NCBI GenBank assembly: GCA_900753315.1
Contig: CAADYP010000001.1
Span: 1-64,000, forward strand
Origin: Clostridia bacterium
GTDB taxonomy: Bacteria > Bacillota > Clostridia > Christensenellales > UBA1242
Length of the DNA stretch: 64,000 bases
Direction of reading: 5' to 3'
Numbering within the stretch: the stretch's first letter is position 1; each line of letters starts with the position of its first letter. The notes under the pieces are model-generated. The model saw only the letters and a list, made by a program, of their open reading frames with translations, did no database searches and had not been told where the DNA came from. The position numbers and the translations under genes were made by a program. This document shows, piece after piece, positions 14,884 through 23,608 of this stretch.

Positions 14884-15806
14884 TGGCTGTCCTCCTTGAA
14901 ATAAGGAGCAAGTTGTGCAAAAATCCTTTCTGCTTTTTTGCTCAAATAGCCGGCTTTTGAGATTGCTATTTCTTTTTTTGTGATGTATCTGACTATGTCA
15001 GCAACGGAGTCTTCGTCAACATCAAACAAGACTTTTTTCCCAAGAAGTTTGACTGGCAAACCAAAGTTATCCATGATAAGTTTGCCTGCATAGTGCGGAT
15101 ATTTTACTTCAATAAATGCATAGGTTTGGCTGTCATCGAATTCTGAGAAAGCTTTGTTTGTTAAAACTTCTTTGATACTTCTGTTTTCCATAAAGATAAA
15201 TTTTTCACAAACGTCTTCCAATTTTTCAACACCGTTTGAAGAGATGATGATGCTTGTGCCTTGATTTCTAATTTCTTTCAAAAAGCTCTTTACTTCTGCA
15301 ATATTGTCAGGGGGAAGACTTTTGAAAGGTTCGTCCAAAAGCAAAAGTTTTGGTTGGGTCAAAAAGGCGAGCGCAAGTGCCATCAATTTCTTTTCATAAT
15401 AAGACAAGAACAAAACTCTTGTTTTGAGTTTGTGTCCAAGATTGAATTTGTTTAATACCTTTATGATTTTTTCTTTGTCACAACTTTCGCTTAACATTGA
15501 CAAATATTTAATGTTTTCAAAAACAGTTTGATATTTGAAAAACATTGGTGGGTCAAGACAGATATTTACGCATTTCAAAATATCTGGGTTTTTAATTATG
15601 TCTTTACCTTCAATTAAAACATTTCCTGCACTGATTGGCAAAGAGCCCGATATTGCTTTGAGAAGGCTTGTTTTTCCTGATTTTTCTTCACCAATAACAC
15701 CAAAGCATTCGCCTTCTTCCATAGAAAAATTTATGTCCTTGACAAGAAAACGCTCTTTAATTAAAACAGTGAGACCTTTTACCTCTAAAACTTTGTTTTT
15801 ATTCAT
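14880..15806 (-). CDS. ABC transporter ATP-binding protein with altered signature motif
   Basis: This 308-residue ABC ATPase has Walker A G-E-E-K-S-G-K-T near residues 36-43, Walker B K-L-L-L-L-D-E-P near 155-162, and a C-terminal regulatory extension of about 90 residues as in ABC-2 export ATPases. The signature motif, normally L-S-G-G-Q, reads L-S-Y-Y-E-K-K, so two glycines are replaced by tyrosines; the H-loop is also unclear (I-S-S-N-G-V). ATP hydrolysis may be weak or regulated. The gene has no SD; TATAAT ends exactly 6 nt before its ATG, which suggests a leaderless message. It overlaps its permease by 4 nt. Confidence 0.85.
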   Translation of the reverse strand: MNKNKVLEVKGLTVLIKERFLVKDINFSMEEGECFGVIGEEKSGKTSLLKAISGSLPISAGNVLIEGKDIIKNPDILKCVNICLDPPMFFKYQTVFENIKYLSMLSESCDKEKIIKVLNKFNLGHKLKTRVLFLSYYEKKLMALALAFLTQPKLLLLDEPFKSLPPDNIAEVKSFLKEIRNQGTSIIISSNGVEKLEDVCEKFIFMENRSIKEVLTNKAFSEFDDSQTYAFIEVKYPHYAGKLIMDNFGLPVKLLGKKVLFDVDEDSVADIVRYITKKEIAISKAGYLSKKAERIFAQLAPYFKEDSQ

Positions 15807-15812
15807 ATAATG

Positions 15813-15841
15813 ATTATATCAAAAAGATATTCAAAAGTAAA
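15813..15841 (-). promoter_or_regulatory. Promoter of the ABC operon, apparently leaderless
   Basis: On the minus strand TTTACT (15836-15841) and TATAAT (15813-15818) are spaced by 17 bp. Only 6 nt (15807-15812) separate the -10 box from the ATG, so the predicted transcription start falls at the start codon. Confidence 0.65.
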
Positions 15842-15922
15842 GAGGTTTTGAAAGATTGTGTTTTTGGGCTTTTTCAGTGTCTGTAAAGATGGCTTTGGCT
15901 GTGTTTTCATCCACCACAATTG

Positions 15923-15954
15923 AAAAAACAACAACCCGTAAATGTGTTGTTGTT
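15923..15954 (-). terminator. Terminator of the DUF4364 gene
   Basis: AACAACAAC (15927-15935) pairs with GTTGTTGTT (15946-15954). The A-run at 15923-15928 gives a U-tract on the minus-strand transcript. Confidence 0.75.
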
Positions 15955-15994
15955 CGTATGTATCTTTTTGAAATCTATAATTTGATTGTGTTTT

Positions 15995-16528
15995 TTAGTC
16001 AGTGTTAATCAAATTGTCGAAGATGTATTCATAAATGTTTGGTGCACTTTGACGCCATTTTTTGCATGCTTCTTCGGCTGCTTGACGGGTTGGAGCTTTG
16101 ACTTGAATCTCAAAAAGTGGAGTATTTATCAAACTTTCATAAATTCTCATTGTTACAAGATAAGAACCATCGTCTGCGTCAGTGTAGTTTGCATAATATT
16201 CTTGTGATTGTTTGATTGAAAGGCGGTTTGCTTTGGCATAATTTGTGATTTCATCTCTCAAATTGTTTGGTATTCTCTTATAAAAATATGACAAACAATC
16301 TCTTCCTTCAAAAGTGAGGTTGTAACGCATTTCGCCTTCTTTGCATTCGGTCTTGTAAATAAGTTTGGCCTCTGAAAGTTGATACAACAAATCAAGACAA
16401 TCCATATAGTTTACCCAGTTGTTTTTTACGGAGCAAATTTCAATGATAGAGTTTTCTGTAAGAGGCATTTCCATCTTGTCCATACAGAAGAGAATTATCA
16501 ATTTGTTGGTTACTGCATCATAATCCAT
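15995..16528 (-). CDS. DUF4364-family protein
   Basis: This 177-residue protein matches the DUF4364 pattern: an N-terminal winged-helix-like part (N-K-L-I-I-L-F-C-M-D, then L-T-E-N-S-I-I-E-I-C, and Y-M-D-C-L-D-L-L-Y-Q-L near 45-55), T-F-E-G-R-D-C-L-S-Y-F, and the helix I-P-N-N-L-R-D-E-I. The family is common in Clostridia and looks like a small DNA-binding regulator, but its target is unknown. The start has SD GGAG nine nt upstream. It is monocistronic and reads away from the ABC operon, with its own terminator. Confidence 0.8.
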   Translation of the reverse strand: MDYDAVTNKLIILFCMDKMEMPLTENSIIEICSVKNNWVNYMDCLDLLYQLSEAKLIYKTECKEGEMRYNLTFEGRDCLSYFYKRIPNNLRDEITNYAKANRLSIKQSQEYYANYTDADDGSYLVTMRIYESLINTPLFEIQVKAPTRQAAEEACKKWRQSAPNIYEYIFDNLINTD

Positions 16529-16666
16529 AAAAACTCCATATCAAAAGAGATAGTAGCATTTTATATGAAATTGCAAAAAAAATCAATTTTTTTTAACCTT
16601 CTTCGCAAATTTATTTGTTTTTTTGTGAATATATGATAAAATAGCATGTAAGTTATGGAGGTTTTG

Positions 16667-17488
16667 ATGGAAGCAAAAAATATTCTTGATGTAGAAAAAT
16701 TTGTGTTGGCGTGCAATGATATGCTTACAGGAAAATTTCTTGACCTCAACAAAAAACTCGACAAATTTTTGTCTGTTATGACAAAAAGCGAAGATGTCAT
16801 TGACCTTCTTTCTTCTTGTCTTGAAGAATTTGATGAAGATGAAGAATTTGCAAAAGCGTTTTCTGTTGACAAAAAAACAGGGGCAGTGAAAGTTTCAATC
16901 CCTACTGATGACAAGAAAAAACTTGCTTTGTTTGTTACTATTTTCAACAACATCATCAATGACAAAATCAATGCAAATCAATTTTTGGAGACATATTTTC
17001 AAGACAAAAAATTGACACCAATGCAAAACTTTTTGGAAAAAGTTATAAAACCATATAGAGACACAATTTGCAAATTGTTTGAGCTTGACACAAACATCAC
17101 AATTGATGATATAAAAAATCAAATTGAAGAAGAAAAATTGATGCAAAAAGAAGAAGAAAAAAAGCAAGAAGAAGCACAATTTCCACACTTGGATGAACTC
17201 CTGTCAGAAATTGTTAAATCTTGCAACCAAATGCTTGCAATTTTAAAATTTGAGAAGAAAAGGACAGAAGTTTTGGACGACCTTGAATTTGTGCTTAACT
17301 CAATCATAAAAGCATGCGAAAAAAGAGACTTGATGGTTGTAAATGGGCTTGTTATTGGGCTTAATTATGTGTCAAAGAAGTTTAGAAACATAAGACATCT
17401 TGTTTCTGATTTAAACAATTTGATTTATGATTATTATGAATATTTGGCAGGGAATGTAGCAGGTGTTGAAACAAACGAAGCTGAATAA
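16667..17488 (+). CDS. Hypothetical helical protein
   Basis: This is 273 residues from the ATG at 16667, chosen because GGAGG lies five nt upstream; another in-frame ATG at 16655 lies before that SD. The protein has no signal peptide and no transmembrane helix. It is predicted mostly helical, with a short Lys/Glu-rich coiled segment (E-E-E-K-L-M-Q-K-E-E-E-K-K) near residues 160-175 that divides two globular halves. I do not recognise a family. It is monocistronic, ending in a strong terminator, between the DUF4364 gene and a deacetylase-like gene, so context gives no function. Confidence 0.7.
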   Translation: MEAKNILDVEKFVLACNDMLTGKFLDLNKKLDKFLSVMTKSEDVIDLLSSCLEEFDEDEEFAKAFSVDKKTGAVKVSIPTDDKKKLALFVTIFNNIINDKINANQFLETYFQDKKLTPMQNFLEKVIKPYRDTICKLFELDTNITIDDIKNQIEEEKLMQKEEEKKQEEAQFPHLDELLSEIVKSCNQMLAILKFEKKRTEVLDDLEFVLNSIIKACEKRDLMVVNGLVIGLNYVSKKFRNIRHLVSDLNNLIYDYYEYLAGNVAGVETNEAE

Positions 17489-17531
17489 AATCTGCTGAAA
17501 AATCGAAAAAGTTAGTTAAAACTATTCAAAA

Positions 17532-17558
17532 ACACTTCAAAAAATGAAGTGTTTTTTT
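17532..17558 (+). terminator. Rho-independent terminator
   Basis: ACACTTCA (17532-17539) pairs with TGAAGTGT (17545-17552) and is followed by seven T. Confidence 0.9.
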
Positions 17559-17604
17559 GTTTGATTTTTTGTAATTTTTTTGCTTGTCCATCATATCTTA
17601 TAAC

Positions 17605-18339
17605 ATGAAAAGATTGCATTTTTGGACATTTAGTGGAAGAAAAATCTTGACAAACATGATTATTTTTGTCATGCTTGTCTCAGTTTCTTGTGTTGCTGTG
17701 TATGGCATAAATTTTGTGACTTCGTCGACCGTTGTTAATGGAGTTTATTATCGTGGAGATGAAAAATTAAACAAAATATCATTGATGATAAATGTTTATT
17801 GGGGGACCGAATATCTTGACGAAATGCTCCAAATTTTGAAAGATAATGATGTAAAAACCACCTTTTTTGTAGGAGGAACTTGGGCAGTTAAAGAAAGTGA
17901 AATGCTCAAAAAAATATGTGACGAGGGGCATGAAATTGGAAATCATGGTTATTATCACAAAGACCAAGGAAAACTTTCTGCCGAGAAAAATTATGAAGAA
18001 ATCATAAACACTCACAAACTTGTCAAAACTCTTATTGGCATTGACATGAATTTGTTTGCGCCACCAAGTGGGTCTTATAGCAAAAAGACAGTTGAAATCG
18101 CCACTGAACTTGGCTACCGCACAATTATGTGGACTGATGGACGAGATACAATTGATTGGCGCGATAAAAACAGCGATTTGATTTATCAAAGGGCTATTAA
18201 GAATTGCAAGGGTGGAGACCTTGTTTTGATGCATCCAACAGAAGCGACAAAAAATGCACTCGACAAGATAATCAAAACACTCAAACAAAAAGGCTTTTCG
18301 CTTTGCACAGTTTCTCAAAACATTGGTCAAATTGACTGA
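17605..18339 (+). CDS. Polysaccharide deacetylase-like protein of the YlxY type
   Basis: This is 244 residues from the ATG at 17605, with a signal anchor at residues 11-35, then a NodB-homology domain. The T-F-D-D motif that supplies the catalytic base and metal Asp is I-N-V-Y-W-G (near 61-66), the form found in YlxY-like proteins of sporulating Firmicutes. The N-H-x-x-x-H metal pair is kept (N-H-G-Y-Y-H, 113-118), and R-x-P-x-G is A-P-P-S-G. The end has the usual L-M-H-P-T. The family removes acetyl groups from glycans outside the membrane; without the Asp pair this copy may be inactive or use altered chemistry. There is no SD before the ATG. Confidence 0.82.
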   Translation: MKRLHFWTFSGRKILTNMIIFVMLVSVSCVAVYGINFVTSSTVVNGVYYRGDEKLNKISLMINVYWGTEYLDEMLQILKDNDVKTTFFVGGTWAVKESEMLKKICDEGHEIGNHGYYHKDQGKLSAEKNYEEIINTHKLVKTLIGIDMNLFAPPSGSYSKKTVEIATELGYRTIMWTDGRDTIDWRDKNSDLIYQRAIKNCKGGDLVLMHPTEATKNALDKIIKTLKQKGFSLCTVSQNIGQID

Positions 18340-18446
18340 TTTTTAGTTTTTTGAAAAATTTTTATCGTTAGTTTCTTTCAATTTTGTGGTGGTTTCTTTT
18401 TTGCGACAAAATTTGCTCTTCAAATTTGATTTTTTGTTAAATCTGT

Positions 18447-18475
18447 TTGTTGTTTTCATGCTTTAATGTTATAAT
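18447..18475 (+). promoter_or_regulatory. Promoter of the ftsK operon
   Basis: TTGTTG (18447-18452) and TATAAT (18470-18475) are spaced by 17 bp in the 200-bp gap upstream of ftsK. Confidence 0.65.
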
Positions 18476-18539
18476 CATAATTGTAAATTGGATAAATCTT
18501 TGATTTATCTTTTTGACATATCTCTTTTGGAGGGCGTTG

Positions 18540-21485
18540 ATGGCTGTTTATAAACTTAATTCAAAGAAGAAAAAAGAAAAAAATCCAAATGTGAAAAAAA
18601 TTGTTGGTTTTTCTTTGATTGCCGTTGCTTCGGTCATCTTTTTGTTTTTGACTGGCATCGTGCCAGCACTTCAAACTTTCTTTCTTGGACTTTTTGGAGT
18701 TTTTGGTTTTCCACTTTGCATAATTTTATGTATCATTGGACTTGCTCTTGTAAACAACAGAAGATATGTTATGCCTAAAAAATATACTGTCTTTTTGATC
18801 TTGACCGTCTTTTTTGCATTGTGTATTTTGCAACTTGCCATTGTCGGAAACAAAGGTGATTTGTCATTTTGGGACTATATGGCAAAGAACTATCACTTGA
18901 AATGGACAGCAGGCGGTTTTTGTATTGGAATTTTCACAACAATTTTCCTTTGGATGGCAAACATCTATGGGGCATATATAATTTTTGCACTTGCATTTGT
19001 TTTGTGTCTAGCACTTTTGCTTGACAGTCTCAAGTATATGAAAAAGCAGAAGCAAGAAGACGAACCTGTTTCTGTGCAAATAAAAGACAAGAAAACTGGA
19101 AAAGTTGTCGAAGAAGATGCACAAGAAGAAATTGTTATTGACCAGAAAAAAGAGAAGACAGAAAGTGAAGTGCCAAATGTTGTTTTGGGTGGGAACTTGA
19201 AGGAAGAACAAGCGAAAACTGAAAAACTTACAACCAGACAAATTTTGGGGCTTGACAAGAAAAGAGATAGGGCGTATGAGTATGAAGAAAAAACACCAGT
19301 CGCTCAAAAGCCAGTTGAACAACCAAAGCCAAAATCACTTCGAGAACTTATTTTGACGCCACCGCAAATTGATATTGATGAATATTTTAAAGATGTTAAG
19401 AAAAACAATACTCCAACACCTGAGAAAGAAGAAATAAATCAAAACTTTGATGCTTTGAAAAACAATTCAAGCGATTATGTTGAAGAAAAACCACAACAAA
19501 CACAGACACAGCCAACATATGAACAACCATCACAAAGTTATGTTTCAACTTCAAATCAACATGTGGAAGAATCGTATCATGAATATATTGATGAAAATTC
19601 TCAAATTTCAAGTGAAGAAAATCACGAAGACAATGTTGAAGATGTAGAATCACAAGAACCTCAAAAATCTTTGCCAGATGTAAAGAGTGAAGAATTGGTT
19701 GAGCGTGCTGACGACATTTTGCGCAGTGCCATTGAAGAAGAAAAGAGTGAAAATCCTGACATTTATCAAGAGATGGAACAGTCAAATTCAGAACAAAATG
19801 TCATTGACAGACTTCCTGACAGAAACAATGGCGGAAGACTTGACAGGCCTTCGTTTGACAGAAGTTTTGGACGAGACAGAGAAGATAGAAACATGAGTCA
19901 AGACGACAGAGATGCAAGAGATAGTTTTGAGAGAGATTATGATAGAATTTCTGCAAGAAATGGAATGCTCTCAAGAGATGGAAATCCATCACTTGCACAA
20001 GAGGAAGAAGAAAAACCAAAAGAACCATATGTCTACGAAAAACCACCAATTGACTTTATTACAACTCAAAGTGTGGATTTGTCAACGTTGAATGAAGATG
20101 TTGCAGTTAAGAGAGTTCTCTTGGAAAATTTGCTTGAAACATTTGGTGTCCCTGCAAAAGTTCAGGGGGTTGTTATTGGGCCAGCGGTAACTAGATACGA
20201 ACTTGAAATGCCACAAGGTATCTCTGTTTCAAAAATTAAAAACAGAGCTGATGACATTGCATTATCACTTGCTGCAGAAGGTGCTATACGCATTGAAGCA
20301 CCAGTGCCAGGCAAGAGTGTTGTGGGAATTGAGGTGCCAAATTCATCTATTGCAACAATCAGTTTGAAAGATGTTTTGCTTTCAAAAGAATTTACACAGG
20401 GCTCATCTCCATTGACATTTGCTCTTGGAAAGGACATCAATGGCCACACAATTTGCTGTAATATGCAAAAGCTTACACACCTTTTGGTGGCTGGGGCAAC
20501 AGGCTCTGGAAAGAGTGTTTGCTTGAATGCAATCATTTTAAGTATTATGTATAAGGCTTCTCCAGAAGATGTCCGTATCATTTTGATTGACCCTAAACGT
20601 GTGGAGTTCTCTTCTTATGAAGGATTGCCTCATTTGATTATGCCAGAGATTGTTTGTGACACTCAAAAGGCAATAAACACACTCTCATGGGCAGTAAATG
20701 AAATGGAAAGACGTTTTGAGATTTTGAGAAATGCTAGGGTTAGAACCAGTGATGAATACAACCAAACGCCAGATGTTTTGGCTGGGAAAGTCGAGAAAAT
20801 GCCATTTATTGTAATTATTGTAGATGAACTTGCAGACCTTATGATGACAGGAAAGAAAGATGTTGAAGAAAAGGTTTGTCGTCTTGCACAGAAAGCTCGT
20901 GCTGCCGGTATCCATTTGATTTTGGCGACACAGAGACCTTCTGTTGATGTAATTACAGGACTTATCAAATCAAACTTCCCATCTCGTATCTCATTTGCCG
21001 TAACAAGTGCAGTTGATTCTATGACAATTTTGGGTAGAGTTGGTGCAGAAAAGTTGCTTGGAAAAGGTGATATGCTTTATTTTCCAAATGGGGCAAAAGA
21101 CCCAATACGTGTTCAAGGTTGCTTTATTACAACAAATGAAATAAACAACATTGTAGATTATGTGAGAGACAACAACAAACCGATTTTCGACAAAGATATT
21201 GAAGTCCAAATCAACAATCCAAACAAGGGCAGTGGGAATGATGGTGCAAATTACAACAATGACATGGATCCTCTTTTGCCACAAGCACTCAAGGCATCTA
21301 TTGAATGCAAACAAGCAAGTGCAACAATGATTCGCCGTAGATTTGCCATTGGCTATCCAAGAGCGGCAAGAATCATTGACCAAATGGAAGCGGCTGGCTA
21401 TATTTCAAGTGCTGACGGTGTAAAGGGTAGAACGGTTTATATCACTATGGAAGAATTTGAACAAATCTTTGGAAATGTTGACTAA
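18540..21485 (+). CDS. ftsK: DNA translocase FtsK/SpoIIIE
   Basis: This is 981 residues from the ATG at 18540, six nt after SD GGAGGG. It has four transmembrane helices (about residues 20-170), a long charged and Pro/Gln-rich linker (about 180-500), then the motor: Walker A G-A-T-G-S-G-K-S near 648-655, Walker B I-I-V-D-E-L-A-D-L, and the C-terminal gamma winged helix (A-S-A-T-M-I-R-R-R-F-x-I-G-Y-P-R-A-A-R). It pumps DNA at the septum during division or into the forespore. The last residues overlap no other gene; rimO follows 25 nt later in the standard ftsK-rimO-pgsA order. It could be called ftsK or spoIIIE; the sequence alone does not decide. Confidence 0.95.
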   Translation: MAVYKLNSKKKKEKNPNVKKIVGFSLIAVASVIFLFLTGIVPALQTFFLGLFGVFGFPLCIILCIIGLALVNNRRYVMPKKYTVFLILTVFFALCILQLAIVGNKGDLSFWDYMAKNYHLKWTAGGFCIGIFTTIFLWMANIYGAYIIFALAFVLCLALLLDSLKYMKKQKQEDEPVSVQIKDKKTGKVVEEDAQEEIVIDQKKEKTESEVPNVVLGGNLKEEQAKTEKLTTRQILGLDKKRDRAYEYEEKTPVAQKPVEQPKPKSLRELILTPPQIDIDEYFKDVKKNNTPTPEKEEINQNFDALKNNSSDYVEEKPQQTQTQPTYEQPSQSYVSTSNQHVEESYHEYIDENSQISSEENHEDNVEDVESQEPQKSLPDVKSEELVERADDILRSAIEEEKSENPDIYQEMEQSNSEQNVIDRLPDRNNGGRLDRPSFDRSFGRDREDRNMSQDDRDARDSFERDYDRISARNGMLSRDGNPSLAQEEEEKPKEPYVYEKPPIDFITTQSVDLSTLNEDVAVKRVLLENLLETFGVPAKVQGVVIGPAVTRYELEMPQGISVSKIKNRADDIALSLAAEGAIRIEAPVPGKSVVGIEVPNSSIATISLKDVLLSKEFTQGSSPLTFALGKDINGHTICCNMQKLTHLLVAGATGSGKSVCLNAIILSIMYKASPEDVRIILIDPKRVEFSSYEGLPHLIMPEIVCDTQKAINTLSWAVNEMERRFEILRNARVRTSDEYNQTPDVLAGKVEKMPFIVIIVDELADLMMTGKKDVEEKVCRLAQKARAAGIHLILATQRPSVDVITGLIKSNFPSRISFAVTSAVDSMTILGRVGAEKLLGKGDMLYFPNGAKDPIRVQGCFITTNEINNIVDYVRDNNKPIFDKDIEVQINNPNKGSGNDGANYNNDMDPLLPQALKASIECKQASATMIRRRFAIGYPRAARIIDQMEAAGYISSADGVKGRTVYITMEEFEQIFGNVD

Positions 21486-21510
21486 TTTAGAAGGGAAAAT
21501 AAGAAAAAAT

Positions 21511-22842
21511 ATGGACGAAAAACTTAAAGATAAAAAAATATCAGCCATCTCTTTAGGGTGCGACAAGAACAGGGTTGACCTTGAAAAAATGCTATTTAGA
21601 TTGAAAGAATATGGATTTGAAATTGTGGACGATCCAAGTGATGCAAACATAGTTATAATAAACACTTGTGCGTTTATTACACCAGCAAAACAAGAGGCTC
21701 TTGACAACATTTTTCAAATGTGTTTGCTTAAAGACAAAAACAAATTGGAAAAGGTGCTTGTAAGTGGTTGTTTGGCACAAAGGCATAGAGACGAACTTTT
21801 GAAACAAATTCCAGAAGTTGATGCATTTTTGACGGTTGAAGACAATGCAAACATCTGCCAAGTCATTGAAAGACTTTATGAAATCAAACATTCAAAACAA
21901 AAAGATATTGATGGCAGAATTTTTACCAGCCGTGGTTCTTATGCATATTTAAAAATCGCTGATGGTTGTAGTAATGTTTGCTCTTTCTGCACCATTCCAA
22001 GAATCAAAGGCAGATATAGAAGTTTCCCTATGGAAAAAATCGTTGACGAAGCCAAATATCTTGCAAGACAAAATATTAAAGAACTTGTGATTGTGGCGCA
22101 AGATTCCACTCGTTATGGGGAAGATTTATACAAGAAAAATTGTTTGATAGAACTTTGTCAAAAGCTTGCAAAAATTGACGGAATTGAATGGATTAGACTT
22201 CATTATGCTTATCCTGAAAAAGTAGATGAAAAACTCTTAAATTTCATTGAAAAAGAACCAAAAATGTGCAAATATTTGGACATACCACTTCAACATATTG
22301 ACGACAGAATTTTGTCGAGTATGAGAAGAAAGTTGGATGAAGAAAAAACAAGAAAACTTGTAGAAAAACTCACAGGCGAATATCACAACATCGCACTCCG
22401 CACAACATTTATTGTTGGTTATCCAAGCGAAACCAAAAAGGATTTCAAAAAACTTTGTGATTTTGTTGAAGACACAAAATTTGACTATGCTGGTTTCTTT
22501 CCATATTATCGCGAAGAAAACACTCCAAGTTATTATATGGATGGACAAATCAGCGAGTGGACAAAACGTAGACGTTTGAAGAAAATTCAAAAGTTGCAAA
22601 GCAAAGTAGCAAGTCAAAAAGCAAAAGAGAAAATGGGAAAAGTTTTCAAGGTTTTGGTGGACTATTTTGACGAAACAAAGGGTGTTTATTTCGGACATAC
22701 TGAATTTCTCTCTCCAACAGTTGACTTTGGGGTGGAAATTGTGGATAATGAAAATGTTAAAGTTGGACAATTTGTAACTGTCAAGTTTATAGATTTTGAC
22801 GGTGAAAATTATAAAGGAGAATATTATGAATCTACCAAATAA
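21511..22842 (+). CDS. rimO: Ribosomal protein S12 methylthiotransferase RimO
   Basis: This is 443 residues from the ATG at 21511, after a weak SD (AGAAGGG); longer in-frame starts would run into ftsK. The UPF0004 domain opens with S-L-G-C-D-K-N-R-V-D, the RimO form of the motif. The radical-SAM C-x3-C-x2-C sits near residues 153-160, followed by T-I-P-R-I-K-G-R-Y-R-S, again RimO rather than MiaB. A complete C-terminal TRAM domain is present (K-V-L-V-D-Y-F to V-K-F-I-D-F-D). It methylthiolates an Asp of ribosomal protein S12 using two [4Fe-4S] clusters. It overlaps pgsA by 17 nt. Confidence 0.95.
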   Translation: MDEKLKDKKISAISLGCDKNRVDLEKMLFRLKEYGFEIVDDPSDANIVIINTCAFITPAKQEALDNIFQMCLLKDKNKLEKVLVSGCLAQRHRDELLKQIPEVDAFLTVEDNANICQVIERLYEIKHSKQKDIDGRIFTSRGSYAYLKIADGCSNVCSFCTIPRIKGRYRSFPMEKIVDEAKYLARQNIKELVIVAQDSTRYGEDLYKKNCLIELCQKLAKIDGIEWIRLHYAYPEKVDEKLLNFIEKEPKMCKYLDIPLQHIDDRILSSMRRKLDEEKTRKLVEKLTGEYHNIALRTTFIVGYPSETKKDFKKLCDFVEDTKFDYAGFFPYYREENTPSYYMDGQISEWTKRRRLKKIQKLQSKVASQKAKEKMGKVFKVLVDYFDETKGVYFGHTEFLSPTVDFGVEIVDNENVKVGQFVTVKFIDFDGENYKGEYYESTK

Positions 22843-23488
22843 AATAACTTGTGTAAGACTTGCTCTTATTCCAGTTTTTGTGTTTTTCTATATGGCTGAT
22901 TTTATTCCATACGGAAAACTTGTTGCAGCGATTGTGTTTGCTGCTGCTTGCCTTACTGACTTTTTGGATGGCAAAATCGCAAGAAAGCGTGGACTTGTCA
23001 CAAATCTTGGCAAATTTCTTGACCCTATTGCGGACAAGGTGCTTGTTATGGCAGGACTTTTGGTTTTGATTGCTTGGCCAATCACACCACATTATTTGCA
23101 AGGAACTCCAGCTGCAAGCAACATGGCTTATTTGCCTGCAATTATGCCTGTTTATGTTGGAATCATCGCCGCATTTATCATTCTTGCAAGAGAATTGATA
23201 ATTAGTGCTTTCCGTCAAATCGCTGCCACAAAAAATGTTGTTTTGGCTGCTGATTTTTATGGAAAAGTTAAGGCTGTTTTCCAATTTATTACACTTATTT
23301 TCTACTTCCTTTATGCTTTTGTTATCACAGAATTTTATGACGCAAATGTGCAAGGTTGGGCAATTGCAAACACTGCTTTAAACATTATTGGTTATGTTTT
23401 CTTGGCTGTTACGGTCATCTTGACAATTGTTTCTGCATGGAAATATGTCTCAAACAACAGACAGGTTTTGAAAGACTCTGCAAAATAA
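22826..23488 (+). CDS. pgsA: CDP-diacylglycerol-glycerol-3-phosphate 3-phosphatidyltransferase PgsA
   Basis: This is 220 residues from the ATG at 22826, five nt after SD AAAGGAGA; the start lies inside rimO. The CDP-alcohol phosphotransferase signature is complete: D-G-x2-A-R-x8-G-x3-D-x3-D appears as D-G-K-I-A-R...G-K-F-L-D-P-I-A-D near residues 50-72. About six transmembrane helices follow. It makes phosphatidylglycerol phosphate from CDP-diacylglycerol in the inner membrane. It ends the ftsK-rimO-pgsA unit; a terminator and a separate recA promoter follow. Confidence 0.94.
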   Translation: MNLPNKITCVRLALIPVFVFFYMADFIPYGKLVAAIVFAAACLTDFLDGKIARKRGLVTNLGKFLDPIADKVLVMAGLLVLIAWPITPHYLQGTPAASNMAYLPAIMPVYVGIIAAFIILARELIISAFRQIAATKNVVLAADFYGKVKAVFQFITLIFYFLYAFVITEFYDANVQGWAIANTALNIIGYVFLAVTVILTIVSAWKYVSNNRQVLKDSAK

Positions 23489-23494
23489 AAATTG

Positions 23495-23519
23495 ACATGC
23501 TTTCGAGCATGTTTTTTTA
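23495..23519 (+). terminator. Terminator behind pgsA
   Basis: ACATGCT (23495-23501) and AGCATGT (23506-23512) enclose a TTCG tetraloop and are followed by T7. Confidence 0.92.
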
Positions 23520-23550
23520 TTGTTATTTTTGAAAAATATCTTTAATCATT

Positions 23551-23578
23551 TTGAAAGATTTTAAAATTGTAGTATAAT
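23551..23578 (+). promoter_or_regulatory. Promoter of recA
   Basis: TTGAAA (23551-23556) and TATAAT (23573-23578) are spaced by 16 bp, 30 bp before the recA ATG. I saw no clear LexA (GAAC-N4-GTTC) box around it. Confidence 0.7.
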
Positions 23579-23608
23579 AATTTTAATTAAAGATATTAGG
23601 AGATTTTT

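Noticed and set aside
23540..23608. A LexA box in front of recA
   Set aside because: I could not find a GAAC-N4-GTTC or similar palindrome near the promoter.
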